Translations under genes and position numbers: made by a program
The notes under the pieces: model-generated
The model's input: the letters and a program-made list of their open reading frames with translations, nothing else
Told to the model about the DNA's origin: nothing
Database searches by the model: none
NCBI GenBank assembly: GCA_012295275.1
Contig: CM022667.1
Coordinates: forward strand, 20,519,910-20,583,909
DNA length: 64,000 nucleotides
Direction: 5' to 3'
DNA from: Chrysomallon squamiferum
Taxonomy: Eukaryota; Mollusca; Gastropoda; Neomphalida; Peltospiridae
Shown: positions 1 to 11,417 of the stretch, one piece after another
Position numbering within the stretch: position 1 is the stretch's first letter
Layout of the letters: the number at the start of each line of letters is the position of its first letter

Positions 1-75
1 TGTTTAACAGTTACATAGATTAAGAACAACAAATGTGTCTTTAACAGTTACATAGATTAAGAACAACGAATGTAT
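1..75. repeat. Two copies of a 40-bp direct repeat at the window edge
   Basis: aacagttacatagattaag followed by aacaacaaatgt (second copy aacaacgaatgt) occurs twice in a row. The array may continue to the left. The words acagttacatag and aacaacaaatgt resemble the unit of the 2888-4523 minisatellite. Confidence -1.
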
Positions 76-264
76 TCGACTTGTCTTCAGAACGACACTA
101 ACGGAGGAAACAGGAAAACAGTCTTTTATAAAAGTTCTGAACATTAGCTGAGATGAAGAAATCTCCCAATATTTACATAAAAACCAGCCTTTGTGTTTGT
201 TTTATGTAACAATATTAACCGTCTAGTGAAATCAGTTTTGTAATAAATTATACAAAATTTAAAG

Positions 265-270
265 TTTATT
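265..270 (-). terminator. Possible poly(A) signal for the SLC6 gene
   Basis: AATAAA on the minus strand, about 115 bases after the TAA at 386. Another at 362-367 is only about 20 bases after the stop. In such AT-rich DNA this hexamer is common, and the signal matters only if exon 12 is really last. Confidence -1.
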
Positions 271-385
271 TAAGTACATTTTAAATGCGTATTAAATTAT
301 TCCAGATAGTTTAAAAATTAAATTTTAAAACCAGTAAAAACTGATCTTTAAAAAATAATTTTTTATTTTATTTTAAAACAGTTAA

Positions 386-577
386 TTATTCTGTTACTTC
401 TTTGAAAGAACCCGGTGTTATTGCGAGTTTGTAGATGGCGTATCCAGGGATCATCAGCATGGAGCAAAGTGCAATACACCAGCCAATCATGTTGGCGTAG
501 GGCGGGTATTTGTAGAAGACGTCTGCTGAAGCGTAGACCAGTGGAGAGTAGGAGGCAATGCTTGAAATAACGATTAT
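386..577 (-). CDS. SLC6A3-like: SLC6 exon 12 (TM11-TM12 and C-terminus as read)
   Basis: Acceptor tttcag|ATAATC. It encodes the end of TM11, [14 protein letters not shown] (TM12) and [10 protein letters not shown], then V-T-E and TAA at 388-386. The GAA|gtaaca at 398/397 is also a possible donor, at the place where DAT and SERT genes have their last intron. If it is used, the true C-terminal exon lies left of position 1. Confidence -1.
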   Translation of the reverse strand: MIVISSIASYSPLVYASADVFYKYPPYANMIGWCIALCSMLMIPGYAIYKLAITPGSFKEVTE

Positions 578-711
578 CTGAAATAAATAAATAAATAAGG
601 AAAAATCTCAGTTTATTTAAAATTATGAAATTATAAAGATATAAACAATGTCTCACTACATAGCTTTCATGAAAAGATATATTTTATTCATTGTTACTTA
701 TTTTGTGTAGA

Positions 712-802
<91 letters not shown>

Positions 803-1387
803 TTTGACATTACAGATTATTTTTCATTTTTTATTATAAGAAGAGACTTGGATTTGATTTTCATTTGACTTGTTTAGAAACTGTTACCAGAAGCAGCGCA
901 GGACTTATAAACTTCCAGCAGATTCTCCAGTAGAGGTTTGGTCGTCTGCCAGTCATTTTCTCAATGTCGTCACAAAACTGATTTATACCTTAAAATAATC
1001 AGAAAAAGCTCTACATACCAGAAAAAATAAGAAAAAAAAAAATTAAAAAAAAATATTGTAAATATTTAACAAGTAGACAAGAATTTAACAAACTGATGTA
1101 TGAATGTTATGTGTCATCAAAGATTAATATTTAAATGCTTTCCTTTAAATTCTTCAAGTGACGCTTTCGGTATATTTATTATTGTTGTTGTTGTTGTTGT
1201 TGTTGTTATTAATATTATAATACTTAACTTTTTAAAGCTGATTATAAATTTATGTGGTGTATAATATAACAAGTACCATAAAACCAAGACACCGCCACCA
1301 CTTGGCACAACACAGCGAACAGTATCGAGGTTCCTGCAGCAAATGCGTCCAGTAGCGTGAAGACGTACATACCACCCTGAAAGAAAA

Positions 1388-1430
<43 letters not shown>

Positions 1431-1441
1431 TAATAATAATA

Positions 1442-1477
<36 letters not shown>

Positions 1478-2661
1478 GTAGTAGTAGTTGTTGTTATTTA
1501 TTTATTATTATTATCATTATCATTATCATCATCGTTGTCGTTGACGTCGTCGTCATCATTATCATCATTGTTATTAATGCTATTGTTGCTGAAAGTTATA
1601 ATATGTGTACATGTATATGTATGTAAGTATGTATACTATTTTATTTATTTTGTACATCATAACATGGCGGCTGTTATCGGGACTTACCTGAGTGAGGCAG
1701 GGCAGTGAGAAGAAGAAGGCTGAGCCTACGATGACGAGTGTTAGTAATTCTCTCGAATATCGAAATCCTTTCATCACGTCCTGAAACTGGTCTCTCAGCC
1801 CCGTCAGCGGCGACTCCAGTCCCCCAAACTTACAAAATAACATCAAAATAACATCAAAATAACATCAAAATAATATCTCAGCACAATTGAAAATACACCA
1901 TGGATTCTTTCTTTTCTTCAGTATTACGTTTTCAATGAAAAAGCTTAGAAACTGGTAACGGTAAATAATGTTACTTATTAATTTACTTCAAAATAAAGCA
2001 TTTTAGCGACAGAAAAAACGCAATGAATGTCTCATTTCTAAAAATTAATATGTAAGTTTCATGCAAACTGTGATATATCAAAATATATATGTTAGTGCCA
2101 GTTCTTTTTCAAAGGTTTATAAATATGACCACATTGCAAAATGACACATTGATGTAAATGGCGTTATAGAAAATGTAACAAAACTCTCTATTAACGTACA
2201 TGTAATTAGAGTCCGCTAAACTTAAAATTTTAACAAACAATACATTAATCTTTAAGACATTACGGCTTACAAGATATACTCAGACTGTAGAATTACACAA
2301 ATATATAATTAACTACTAAGGTACAGTTCTAAATGATAAAATGATGTCTGTAACAAAGATAGTCGTACAGCACTGTCCACTCCAAGAGAGATGAGCATGA
2401 AGAAGAAGATGATTGACCAGCCCGTGGAGCCTGGCAGGGTGGCAATGGCCTCGGGGTACACGATGAACACCAAGCCGGGACCTGCAACAAAGACGTGACT
2501 CTGCTTTACCTTTTCTTGTCAGACTGTAGTCATTGTAAAAATAAGACCTGAATGTGATTAAATATTATAAAAATAATCTTTGTATTTAAAATGTATTTGG
2601 TTTAAAATTTTGAAATACAATTATAAACTTTCACACATTGAATAGAATTTGTGTGTGTGTT

Positions 2662-2708
<47 letters not shown>

Positions 2709-5700
2709 CTGTAGTTGTATATTTTTTATGTTATGTATAATAAGAATGTAAAAATAAAAGAAATATAAAAGAGAATCACCTTCCGTAGCCACTTGGTCGA
2801 TAGGTTTGTGCGTTTTTAGCGACATGTAGCCAAGATAAGAGAAAATAACAAAACCAGAGAACAGACTGGTGAAACTATTAACTGCCACCGTTATCAGACA
2901 GTCTCTGAAAAACAACACAACAAATGTTACACACAGTTATCCGACAGTCTTTGAAAAACAAGTGTTACATACAGTTATCAGACAGTCTTTGAAACACAAC
3001 ATAACAAATGTTACATAGTTATCAGACAGTCTCTGAAACACAATACAACAAATGTTACGTACAGTTATCAATCTATGAAACACAACACAACAAATGTTAC
3101 GTACAGTTATCAGTCTCTAAAACACAACACAACAAATGTTACATACAGTTATCAGACAGTCTTTGAAACACAACATAACAAATGTTACATACAGTTATCA
3201 GACAGTCTCTGAAACACAACACAACAAATGTTACATAGTTATCAGACAGTCTCTGAAACACAATACAACAAATGTTACGTACAGTTATCAGTCTATGAAA
3301 CACAACACAACAAATGTTACATACAGTTATTAAACATTCTTTGAAACAGAATATAACAAATGTTACATACAGTTATCAGACAAAACTCAACACAACAAAT
3401 GTTACATAGTTATCAGTCTCTGAAACAATACAACAAATGTTACGTACAGTTATCAGACAGTCTCTGAAACACAACACAACAAATGTTACGTACAGTTATC
3501 AGTCTCTGAAACACAACACAACAAATGTTACATACAGTCTCTGAAACACAACACAACAAATGTTACGTAGTTATCAGTCTCTGAAACACAACACAACAAA
3601 TGTTACGTACAGTTATCAGTCTCTAAAACACAACACAACAAATGTTACATACAGTTATCAGACAGTCTTTGAAACACAACATAACAAATGTTACATACAG
3701 TTATCAGTCTCTGAAACACAACACAACAAATGTTACATAGTTATCAGACAGTCTCTGAAACACAATACAACAAATGTTACGTACAGTTATCAGTCTCTTA
3801 AACACAACACAACAAATGTTACATACAGTTATTAGACATTCTTTGAAACAGAATATAACAAATGTTACATACAGTTATCAGACAGTCTCTGAAACTCAAC
3901 ACAACAAATGTTACATAGTTATCAGTCTCTGAAACAATACAACAAATGTTACGTACAGTTATCAGACAGTCTCTGAAACACAACACAACAAATGTTACGT
4001 ACAGTTATCAGTCTCTGAAACACAACACAACAAATGTTACATACAGTTATCAGACAGTCTCTGAAACACAACACAACAAATGTTACGTACAGTTATCAGT
4101 CTCTGAAACACAACACAACAAATGTTACGTAGTTATCAGACAGTCTCTGAAACACAACATAACAAATGTTACGTACAGTTATCAGTCTCTGAAACACAAC
4201 ACAACAAATGTTACGTAGTTGTCAGACAGTCTCTGAAACACAACATAACAAATGTTACGTACAGTTATCAGTCTCTGAAACACAAAATATCAAATGTTAC
4301 ATACAGTAGTTATCAACCCCAGAAACAACACAACAAATGTTACAGTTATCAGTCTCTGAAACACAACACAACAAATGTTACATTATCAGACAGTCTTTGA
4401 AACACAACACAACATAACAAATGTTACATTACAGTTATCAGACAGTCTTTGAAACACAACATAACAATGTTACATAGTTATCAGACAGTCTTTGAAATAC
4501 AATATAACAAATGTTACATTCAGTCATAGTAAAAAAAATTAAAAAATATCTTATATGCTTGGACATTATTTATGTCATACAGAAATAGTTATATGCAAAT
4601 CAAAAGAAAAATTTACTTCACAATGCGGTCATAAGCCCATAATAATAAAGTGTGTAGTTAAATCTTGATGTTTTCGCTCACATATGGTTTAACACTAGAC
4701 ACGAGGGGTCTCCATTATCAGGGGGTGTTACAGTCAAACACAACACATCGAAACAAAAAAAAAGAAAAAAAAAAAGAGAGAAGAAGTAATAAACTGAAAT
4801 AATCATGACCTGTAGCAGTTGTTGTGAAACTTGTTGTAGCTGGCGTACGCGATGTGTGATCCAAAACCAGCTCCGACAGAAAACATGATCTGAATCGCAG
4901 CGTCAATCCAAACCTGCAAAAATAGTTTAACTCGGTTCTAATCCAGCAGCCAGGCACAGGAAACAATTCTGATGCTTTAGCGATGGTTAAAGCTTATCAC
5001 AATTACTGCTACATCAAAATATACTTAAGTTTACATGTTGCGCCACCTGGAATATCTAGGTAGAAAGTACAGATATTTTTTTTCTTGAGTGATAGTGTTA
5101 TATTTAACTTTAGAGCGAAAAACCATGTATCATTAAAAATAAATGTAAACATTCTCAAAAACTGTAACAAATTACCATGAAAAAATCCATAAAGTAAAGT
5201 AAATAAAATAAAAATAAATAAAATGAATGAATAAATGAATAAATAAATAAACAACAATAATAAATAAATAAATATTTACATACATACATACATACATACA
5301 AGGAAAACATCAAAATATAAATATATACATAAATAAACAAAACAAAAACAATAATAACAATAAAAAATAAAAAAAATAACAAAGTACAAATCAAAGAAAA
5401 CAAAAACTGCCATTTTTACCTTTGGATCGGCTAGTCTGGCGAGGTCAGGAGTTATGAAGTACCTGACGCCGTTCCCCGCCCCCGGTAACATGGCCCCCCG
5501 CACCAGCAGTATCGACATGATGACGTAGGGCATGGTAGCTGTCACCCACACCACCTGAAACAAGTCTTATCTTAGTTTTATTCTGTAAAGACAATGTCTC
5601 AATTGTTTTGTTATGTCAAGGAAATGCTTTTGTAAATGATATCTTTCTCTTGTGTAGACCAACATACAGATCCATACATACAAATACAAGAAACACCAAA

Positions 5701-6862
5701 ATAAACACAAATATGCATCAGATTATATATATATACATAAATACAACACAAACACACACACACACACACACAAACAAACACACACACACAAAAATGCGCG
5801 CGTGCGCGCGATGTATATTCACAAAAAGCAATAATTCAAAGGACAATATTAATTAAAAATTAAAATATATATATTTTAAACAAAAAGGATTTCGAAAAAG
5901 GTTAACTAATTACAGTTTGTTTTTTTTTTTTTTTGCTGGTGTAAGTTTAAGTTTCTAAACATGAGAATACTGAATGAATATTAAAACTTACCTTTCCAGT
6001 ACTTTTCACTCCTTTCCACAGACAGAGATAGAGCACAGTGAACGTGATGAACGTGCACAGAGCAAGCTGCCACCGCACAGGACCAAGATCATCAATACCA
6101 GAACTCTCGTGAAGTCCAAGCACGCCTCGCCTGACGTAAAATACATTTTTATAAAGACCTTGGAACAGTTGCATGCGTATAGAAACAAATTTATTGAGCC
6201 TCAAGACACAAGACGAACGAGATAAACTTGGTTATGTTATTGTTTGCGAAATGTTTCAGAAACACATACTAATGTTGACTGAAATGAGTATATTATTACT
6301 AGGTGCTTTTGTTCTTTACTAGATTTCCGCAAACCTGTCACGTATACATACATATACACATACACAAAATGCATAACATTTACATACATACATACATACA
6401 CAAAATGCATAATACCTACATACATACCGATATATGCAAACAGCCATTCACTACAGATCACCCACTTTCAAAATAATGAAGGAAGACTAATTAATCATTA
6501 AATTTATATAATTCCCTATTCTCAAATACTCGTGCACTTTTCAAAGCTGTCTCTGAATGTCTTGCTACAATCGCGACTTACTCGAAGAACTCCACAGTGG
6601 ACGAAACGGAAGAGTTTTTGTTGTACGTTCTGTTCACGTTAGTCTCGTTCTGATTCCAGTTCACCTGCCAGCAGTTCTCACTGTTCCAGTCGTTGTAGCA
6701 GCTCGTCCACGGCAGGGTCGACGTGAACGATGATACCAGAAAGAAGACACTCCAGCCGATGATGATGTTGTAGTAGAAGGCGACGACATAGGCTATAAAA
6801 CATGATGCCATGCCAATACCTGAACGAAATAAACCAGTATTTATCTTTTAAATACGTACATT

Positions 6863-6933
<71 letters not shown>

Positions 6934-7093
6934 TTTATATTTTATGATTTATTAAATTAATTTAATGATAAATAACTATCGTAAATGCTTTTTAAAAGCT
7001 TTAATACGAGAACAAAAAAAAAAAAAATAAGGGAGAAACTGTTTTGCAAAATGATTCCCTTTTTTTTAAAATAAATTAAAAACAATTTTTTTT

Positions 7094-7134
<41 letters not shown>

Positions 7135-10100
7135 CGAAAATCATTAAATAAAACCATTCTATAAATGGAATTAGTAATTAAACTAATTTTGTTTGTGTGA
7201 CGCTAGTAACTGTCACATTGAATACAGATCTGTGTTTGGTTAATTAGTTTCGCTTGTGAAACCTTTAATAACATGTCTCAGCAAATTAATGTTAAACCTG
7301 CCCAGTGAAGCTTCAAACTCGTGTTATAAGTAACAATATAAAAATTACACACAGAACATATTATTTAAATCAATAAACACGTTAAATATCTGTATCATCG
7401 TTTACGCAATATTTGTTTCGCTAGTATAAAAAAATTAAAAAATGATTATGAAATAATAATTTTCCTGTATATTTAAAACGTTACGAAGAAGAATGTACTT
7501 TTTTTTTTATCTTTGGACGTTTTTCTAACATGAACTTCAGAACTGATAAATTAAAAAAAAACAAAAAAAAACTACCCTTATATTCATTGTTAGTTACCTT
7601 TAAACATGGGGGCAATTTTCCAAACTGTTATTGGACCCTGTCGGTTGAACTGTCCTAGGCACATTTCCAAGAAAAACACAGGCATAGCCCCCAGTATTAG
7701 AATGGAAAAGTATGGAATTAGAAAAGCGCCTGGTCAGGAAATAAAAATATATTATAATATATAAAAAAGAAACAATAAAAATAAATAAACAAAATAAACA
7801 AAAATAAAACAGCTGTAACATTCAGCAGATCATTGTAAAAAGTGGTTCCAACCTTTTTTTTTTCTTCTCTTTATTATACCAAAGATCCTGGCCGAAACCC
7901 TGTTGAAAGTTATCACCAAAGTGTGGCAGTTATCTAAACATTAATGACTTAGTTATCTAAACATCAATGATTTAGTGAAGACATTATTAACGCTTTGAAT
8001 TTTTTTAATCTCATGGTTTTCAATGTTAGAAAGTTTTATTTGGCTGATTTTAGCGTTAATTAGAAGAGAGTGTTCAGAGTTGGTTAGGTGACCGAGATGT
8101 GACAAGACTTCCCGTGTCTTACTTCTGTCAGTGAGTGAAACCCTGCATGTGATCTCTCTGTGTCACACAGGTTTCCTCACCAGTTCAAAACAGTGCAAAA
8201 CTGGGCTAATTGTACAGAGCCTTTTTTGTAAATCATCATTAATTATAATCAAAGAGCAACCATTCCAATTCTATAAAATATGTAATAAGAAATTTTTGCT
8301 GCAGAAGATTGTATTGTTTCAAATTTATATTGAATAAGGTGTACGAAAAACCTTGGAATGCTTTAAAATCAAATTATTAAGAAGGTAATAGAAAAATAAT
8401 TTTTGCACTACTTTTGACGAACTTTGGAATAGTTTTTACGAAAATGACATATCTAGGTTTAGAAAAACAATTTTTTGTTAAAACTGAGTGGTATAATTTA
8501 TATTTTAATATTAAAAATTATGATAGGAATCTAAGCTGAAGTTCCATCTTAACATCAACAGTTAGCAACAGCACCGACATCCTATCAACATATCAGATCA
8601 TATTTAAACATCGTTTATTTGTTTAATTAGTACATTGGAACTGAAACATTAATAAAGACAGGTTTATTTTAGCTTTTACGTGATGTAAAAACTATAGAAA
8701 AATATATTGGGGGTTAATATACAAAAACCTGACTCGTTTTTTTCTTTATCTCTCTCTCTGAAAGAAATGGGTTCACAGCAAGATTCTTTTTTCAAATTGT
8801 TGACGTTTTAGCTAAGTCTGAGAATTTGAAAGAATAAAGTAAATTCGAGAAATTCGGTGGACTGAACTTCCTGTTTTCACTTTGTCCGATGTTCTCAGCT
8901 GTTATGTTTACTTTACTGAGGATCTTTTCGAGAGTGCAGACGTCCATGATTAAAGTATTAACTCGAAGGAAGGAAAAAAAAAAACATATTTTAATGTTTG
9001 ATTAGGATTTAACAAAATGATAATTTTACTATTGAAAAGAATATTTGTAATTTTCAGTGATACAGTGAAGTTTTTCACACGATAGGAGGGAAAAAGAAAC
9101 AGACTGTTTCTGAAATATATTATTCTTTACAACGATGATAAAAATAAATAGTTATAATATTTATAATTACTATTCTAATTGATCAACGAATTTATTGCGG
9201 AACCCAGTCCCAAATATCTTTAATAAATAACTGAGGTGTAAAAGCCCTTTCCTTATTCCTCACTTAATCATTATAGTGATGTTTATTGGATGATCTCAAC
9301 AGTCAAATTCATTCCAAACTATTGGTTTTCATTTGAGCTTTTGCCCAGAAAAAAAAAAAAAAAGTATAAACGTTGATGGGACACTCACTGTACGGAATGA
9401 TCGCTGAAGGATTTGTCACCTTACAGTATGTTTCAGTGTTTACAAAATTATGCTAAACAACAATTTATATATTTATTTTGTGTAATGTCATATGTATTCT
9501 TTACAGCTGAACCTGCTAATGCAACTGAGACCGATCTTTGTGTTTCACTTTGCATGTTGCACATCCAGTAACAGTTAATTTCATTATATGTACAGTGATT
9601 CTCGTGAAAATATAAAAAATAAAAAATTTCTTAATTTCAGTGATTTTTTCCAAATACTAATACATTATTTATTTTAAATGGTTTTGTTCTAATATACCAA
9701 TATAAATTTGTAACCCTGACATACCATTTTCTCTGACATTCTTTTCTAAACGTAGGGCATTATTAACTTTATATGTGTGAACTGTAATCTTTATAAAATC
9801 AGTTTGGGTGAGCTAATATATCATTATAACGTTTTCATTGAATGATTCATATGTATTCATTAAAATAAAATAAAATCCTGTTTCTGCGATATTATTACTG
9901 TTGTTGTTGTTATCGTTGTTCTTATTGTCACTGTTATTGTTGCTGCTGTTACCGTTGTTGCATTGTGTTATTGTTTTTTTTGTTGTTGTTGTTATTATTA
10001 TTATTATTATTATCATCATAGAAATGGAAATTTCTTTTAAAAACTCACCTCCTCCGTTTTTGTAACACAGGTAAGGAAATCTCCACACATTGGCAAGATC

Positions 10101-10391
10101 TACAGCATATCCAATGATAGAGAGGAGGTAATCCATTTTCTTCCCCCATGTTTCTCTTGGTATTTCTGTTTCAGGATTTCTTTCAGCGTGTGTCACTGTC
10201 TCGACGTCTAGGATTTCTTTCTCTGGTGCAGTGGTTTCATCGAGGTCCAGCTCGTTGTAGGCGGGGGGTGGACACTGCATCAGCACCGACTCGCTCGCCT
10301 CGTCCTTCTGTCGCTCCGTGTCCTCCCCGGCTGCTTTCGGCATGTTCTGCAGCTGATAAGAATTGACTCCCGCTTCAACGTTCATCTTCAT
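386..10391 (-). CDS. SLC6A3-like: SLC6 monoamine (dopamine/noradrenaline/serotonin-class) transporter, 12 coding exons
   Basis: A Na+/Cl- coupled plasma-membrane transporter that would clear monoamine transmitter from outside the cell, by family. The twelve exons listed separately join without a frame break to 620 codons plus stop, the usual length for DAT/SERT/NET. Visible: a cytoplasmic N-terminus of about 85 residues; TM1 motif [14 protein letters not shown] with Asp98, the amine-binding Asp of monoamine carriers; TM3 FYYN; an EL2 loop with Cys199 and Cys208 (disulfide pair) and sequons NET, NRT, NSS; TM6 [14 protein letters not shown]8 GVDSA. Residues matching the SERT chloride ligands are present (Tyr121, Gln337, Ser341, Asn373, Ser377), as are Na2-site Leu438, Asp441 and Ser442. 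Exons 7-8 and 10 look most DAT-like ([18 protein letters not shown]). Tyr95 is SERT-like. The C-terminal tail is very short as read, and a further exon may lie outside the window. Class is confident; the exact substrate is not. Confidence -1.
713..803. repeat. (TA)n-(GATA)n compound microsatellite
   Basis: About 13 TA dinucleotides run into about 15 GATA tetramers, inside intron 11 region/3' flank of SLC6 exon 11. Confidence -1.
888..988 (-). CDS. SLC6A3-like: SLC6 exon 11 (TM10-TM11)
   Basis: Acceptor ttaag|GTATAA and donor CTTCTG|gtaaca. It encodes [27 protein letters not shown] and the start of TM11. Confidence -1.
1184..1575. repeat. Interrupted trinucleotide/tetranucleotide repeats either side of SLC6 exon 10
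   Basis: (TTG)n at about 1184-1207 lies just after exon 10. (AAAT)n, (AAT)n, (ATT)n and a mixed ATC/GTC tract at about 1387-1575 lie in the intron before it. Exon 10 itself (1277-1376) is not repetitive. Confidence -1.
1277..1376 (-). CDS. SLC6A3-like: SLC6 exon 10 (TM10)
   Basis: Acceptor tttcag|GGTGGT and donor TTTATG|gtactt. It encodes [20 protein letters not shown], almost the DAT TM10 sequence, and VSWFYG. Confidence -1.
1688..1828 (-). CDS. SLC6A3-like: SLC6 exon 9 (TM8 end, TM9)
   Basis: Exactly 47 codons. Acceptor tgtaag|TTTGGG and donor ACTCAG|gtaagt. It begins [15 protein letters not shown], matching the DAT segment GGMESVITGLIDEF, and ends SLPCLTQ. Confidence -1.
2369..2481 (-). 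CDS. SLC6A3-like: SLC6 exon 8 (EL4, TM8)
   Basis: Acceptor tgcag|GTCCCG and a weak donor AGTGCT|gtacga. It encodes [17 protein letters not shown] and SLGVDSA with the Na2-site Leu, Asp and Ser. The Ser-Ala pair is as in DAT; SERT has Ser-Thr. Confidence -1.
2652..2706. repeat. (GT)n microsatellite
   Basis: Near-pure GT repeat in SLC6 intron 7, about 75 bases past the exon 7 donor. Confidence -1.
2780..2904 (-). CDS. SLC6A3-like: SLC6 exon 7 (TM7)
   Basis: Acceptor tttttcag|AGACTG and donor GGAAG|gtgatt. It encodes [14 protein letters not shown] (Asn373 and Ser377, chloride site) and [13 protein letters not shown]. The first 17 bases of this exon and its acceptor are also the first unit of the intron-6 minisatellite. 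Confidence -1.
2888..4523. repeat. Minisatellite of about 38 units (36-48 bp) containing a splice-acceptor copy per unit
   Basis: The unit on the plus strand is acagttatcagacagtctct, then gaaacacaacacaacaaatg, then ttac and a short linker. I counted about 38 occurrences of the tgttac core. Read on the transcribed strand each unit gives TTGTGTTTCAG|AGACTGTCTGATAAC, the exon 7 acceptor with the exon's first bases; 21 units keep the intact GTTTCAGAG. Subtypes differ by a 3-4 base deletion (with or without gacagt) and by acgta/acata endings. It fills most of intron 6. Confidence -1.
4810..4913 (-). CDS. SLC6A3-like: SLC6 exon 6 (TM6)
   Basis: Acceptor gcag|GTTTGG and a weak donor TACAG|gtcatg. 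It encodes [12 protein letters not shown] and [11 protein letters not shown], with Gln337 and Ser341 of the ion sites. TM6b reads FGSHIAY where human SERT and DAT have FGVLLAF and FGVLIAF, so a Val-Leu pair is replaced by Ser-His. Confidence -1.
5420..5554 (-). CDS. SLC6A3-like: SLC6 exon 5 (TM5)
   Basis: Exactly 45 codons. Acceptor tttcag|GTGGTG and donor CCAAAG|gtaaaa. It encodes [14 protein letters not shown] and [11 protein letters not shown], the highly conserved TM5 region. Confidence -1.
5747..5811. repeat. (AC)n followed by a CG-alternating tract
   Basis: Alternating purine-pyrimidine DNA in SLC6 intron 4 region (AC repeats, then gcgcgcgtgcgcgcg), the composition that favours Z-DNA. 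Confidence -1.
5992..6130 (-). CDS. SLC6A3-like: SLC6 exon 4 (end of EL2, TM4)
   Basis: Acceptor gtcag|GCGAGG and donor GGAAAG|gtaagt. It encodes [11 protein letters not shown] and [10 protein letters not shown], matching the TM4-TM5 loop of SERT/DAT (SWQLALC, WKGVKTSGK). Confidence -1.
6582..6819 (-). CDS. SLC6A3-like: SLC6 exon 3 (TM3 and extracellular loop 2)
   Basis: Acceptor tcag|GTATTG and donor TTCGA|gtaagt. It contains the TM3 core FYYNIIIGW, the EL2 start LPWTSC with the conserved cysteine pair nine residues apart, and three N-glycosylation sequons (NET, NRT, NSS). Confidence -1.
6868..7134. repeat. (TTG)n/(TTA)n and (AAT)n microsatellites in SLC6 intron 2
   Basis: (TTG) then (TTA) at 6868-6937, a poly-A/T rich stretch, then (AAT) at about 7097-7134. 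Confidence -1.
7598..7729 (-). CDS. SLC6A3-like: SLC6 exon 2 (TM2)
   Basis: Acceptor ccag|GCGC and donor AAAG|gtaac. It completes the split Gly and encodes GAFLIPYF, the TM2 segment and LGQFNRQG, a hallmark of the family. Tyr121, one chloride ligand, lies here. Confidence -1.
7730..10048 (-). other. SLC6 intron 1
   Basis: 2.3 kb between exons 1 and 2. Apart from short A/T runs and a mixed trinucleotide tract at 9895-10020, I see no exon, RNA gene or element. Confidence -1.
10049..10391 (-). CDS. SLC6A3-like: SLC6 exon 1 (start codon, N-terminus, TM1)
   Basis: Starts at ATG 10391-10389 with A at -3. A second in-frame ATG two codons on (10385) also has A at -3. It encodes an acidic cytoplasmic tail, then TM1 through KNGGG. 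The donor reads GGAGGAG|gtgag, splitting a Gly codon after its first base. A possible acceptor (gataacag) just upstream at about 10442 could mark a 5'-UTR intron. Confidence -1.
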
Positions 10392-10441
10392 CTTGTCCTT
10401 ATCATCGTTTTAAACCCGTTTGTAATGTTTAGCTTCCCTAT

Positions 10442-11133
10442 CTGTTATCATAGAAGATAATGATCATTATAATAATAATAAAAATTAAACATAATAATAA
10501 TAATAATAACAACAACTTATATAAATAAATATATAAGAAAATAAATAAATCATAAATAAATAATAAATAAGTAAATAAATAAATAAGTAGGTAAGTAAGT
10601 AAGTAAGTAAGTAAGTAAATAAGTAAGTAAGTAGAGAAAGTGATTTACCGTTCAGACATTCCAGTATATAAAGTAAATTTGAGGCGCACGTGGAACTAAC
10701 ACAAAAGTATAAAACTCGTCAGCTAAACTCGCACCGCTCCCCCAGCTGTGGACAGAACTCGTGGAAAAAGAGATCGCTTGTTTTCAAGTGCACAGAAAAC
10801 ATATTTCGTCTTAATTCAAACTGCATTTAATCGTGCATGCATCAGAAGTTATCGACAAAAAGAAAGAAATAGCATCTTAAAGAGACGCGGAGCTTTGGAA
10901 TTCCTACAGCGTCAGCTTTTGTGCTGCTCCGAGCAGGCGAGTTTGTGTCCATGACGTGTTTGTTGATGTACAAGACGGAGAAATGGCGCTCGTCTCTCAG
11001 AATTGATGTAATTATACAATCATTGTATGTAAGTGTCATACGTTATTTCCGCCTCCCAAACGGTACCGTGAGGATAACTTAAAATAATAGTTGTCTCGAG
11101 TTATTATTTATTTTTATTTTTCACTGATAAACG

Positions 11134-11168
<35 letters not shown>

Positions 11169-11386
11169 AGAAGAAGAAAGAAAAATTCCCAGAATAGAAA
11201 TAATGTAAACTATAAATACATATTTAAATAAAAAAAAAGTTTTCTTAAAAGTTTATTTATTTAATTTTTATTATTTATTTCGTTTTTTTTTTTTATTTTT
11301 TATTTATTCATTATTTATTTATTTCGTTTTATTTATTTATTCATTATTTTTTTATTTATTTATTTATTATACTATCTATATATCTA

Positions 11387-11417
<31 letters not shown>

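Noticed and set aside
3136-4400. Repeated peptide frames ([12 protein letters not shown]) on the plus strand
   Set aside because: Translation of the intron 6 minisatellite antisense to the transporter; frames shift between unit subtypes.
2888-4523. CRISPR-like regular array
   Set aside because: The units are contiguous with no unique spacers, and the host is a eukaryote; it is a minisatellite.
10148-10366. Plus-strand frame opposite transporter exon 1
   Set aside because: Shadow of the well-supported minus-strand exon, with no domain of its own.
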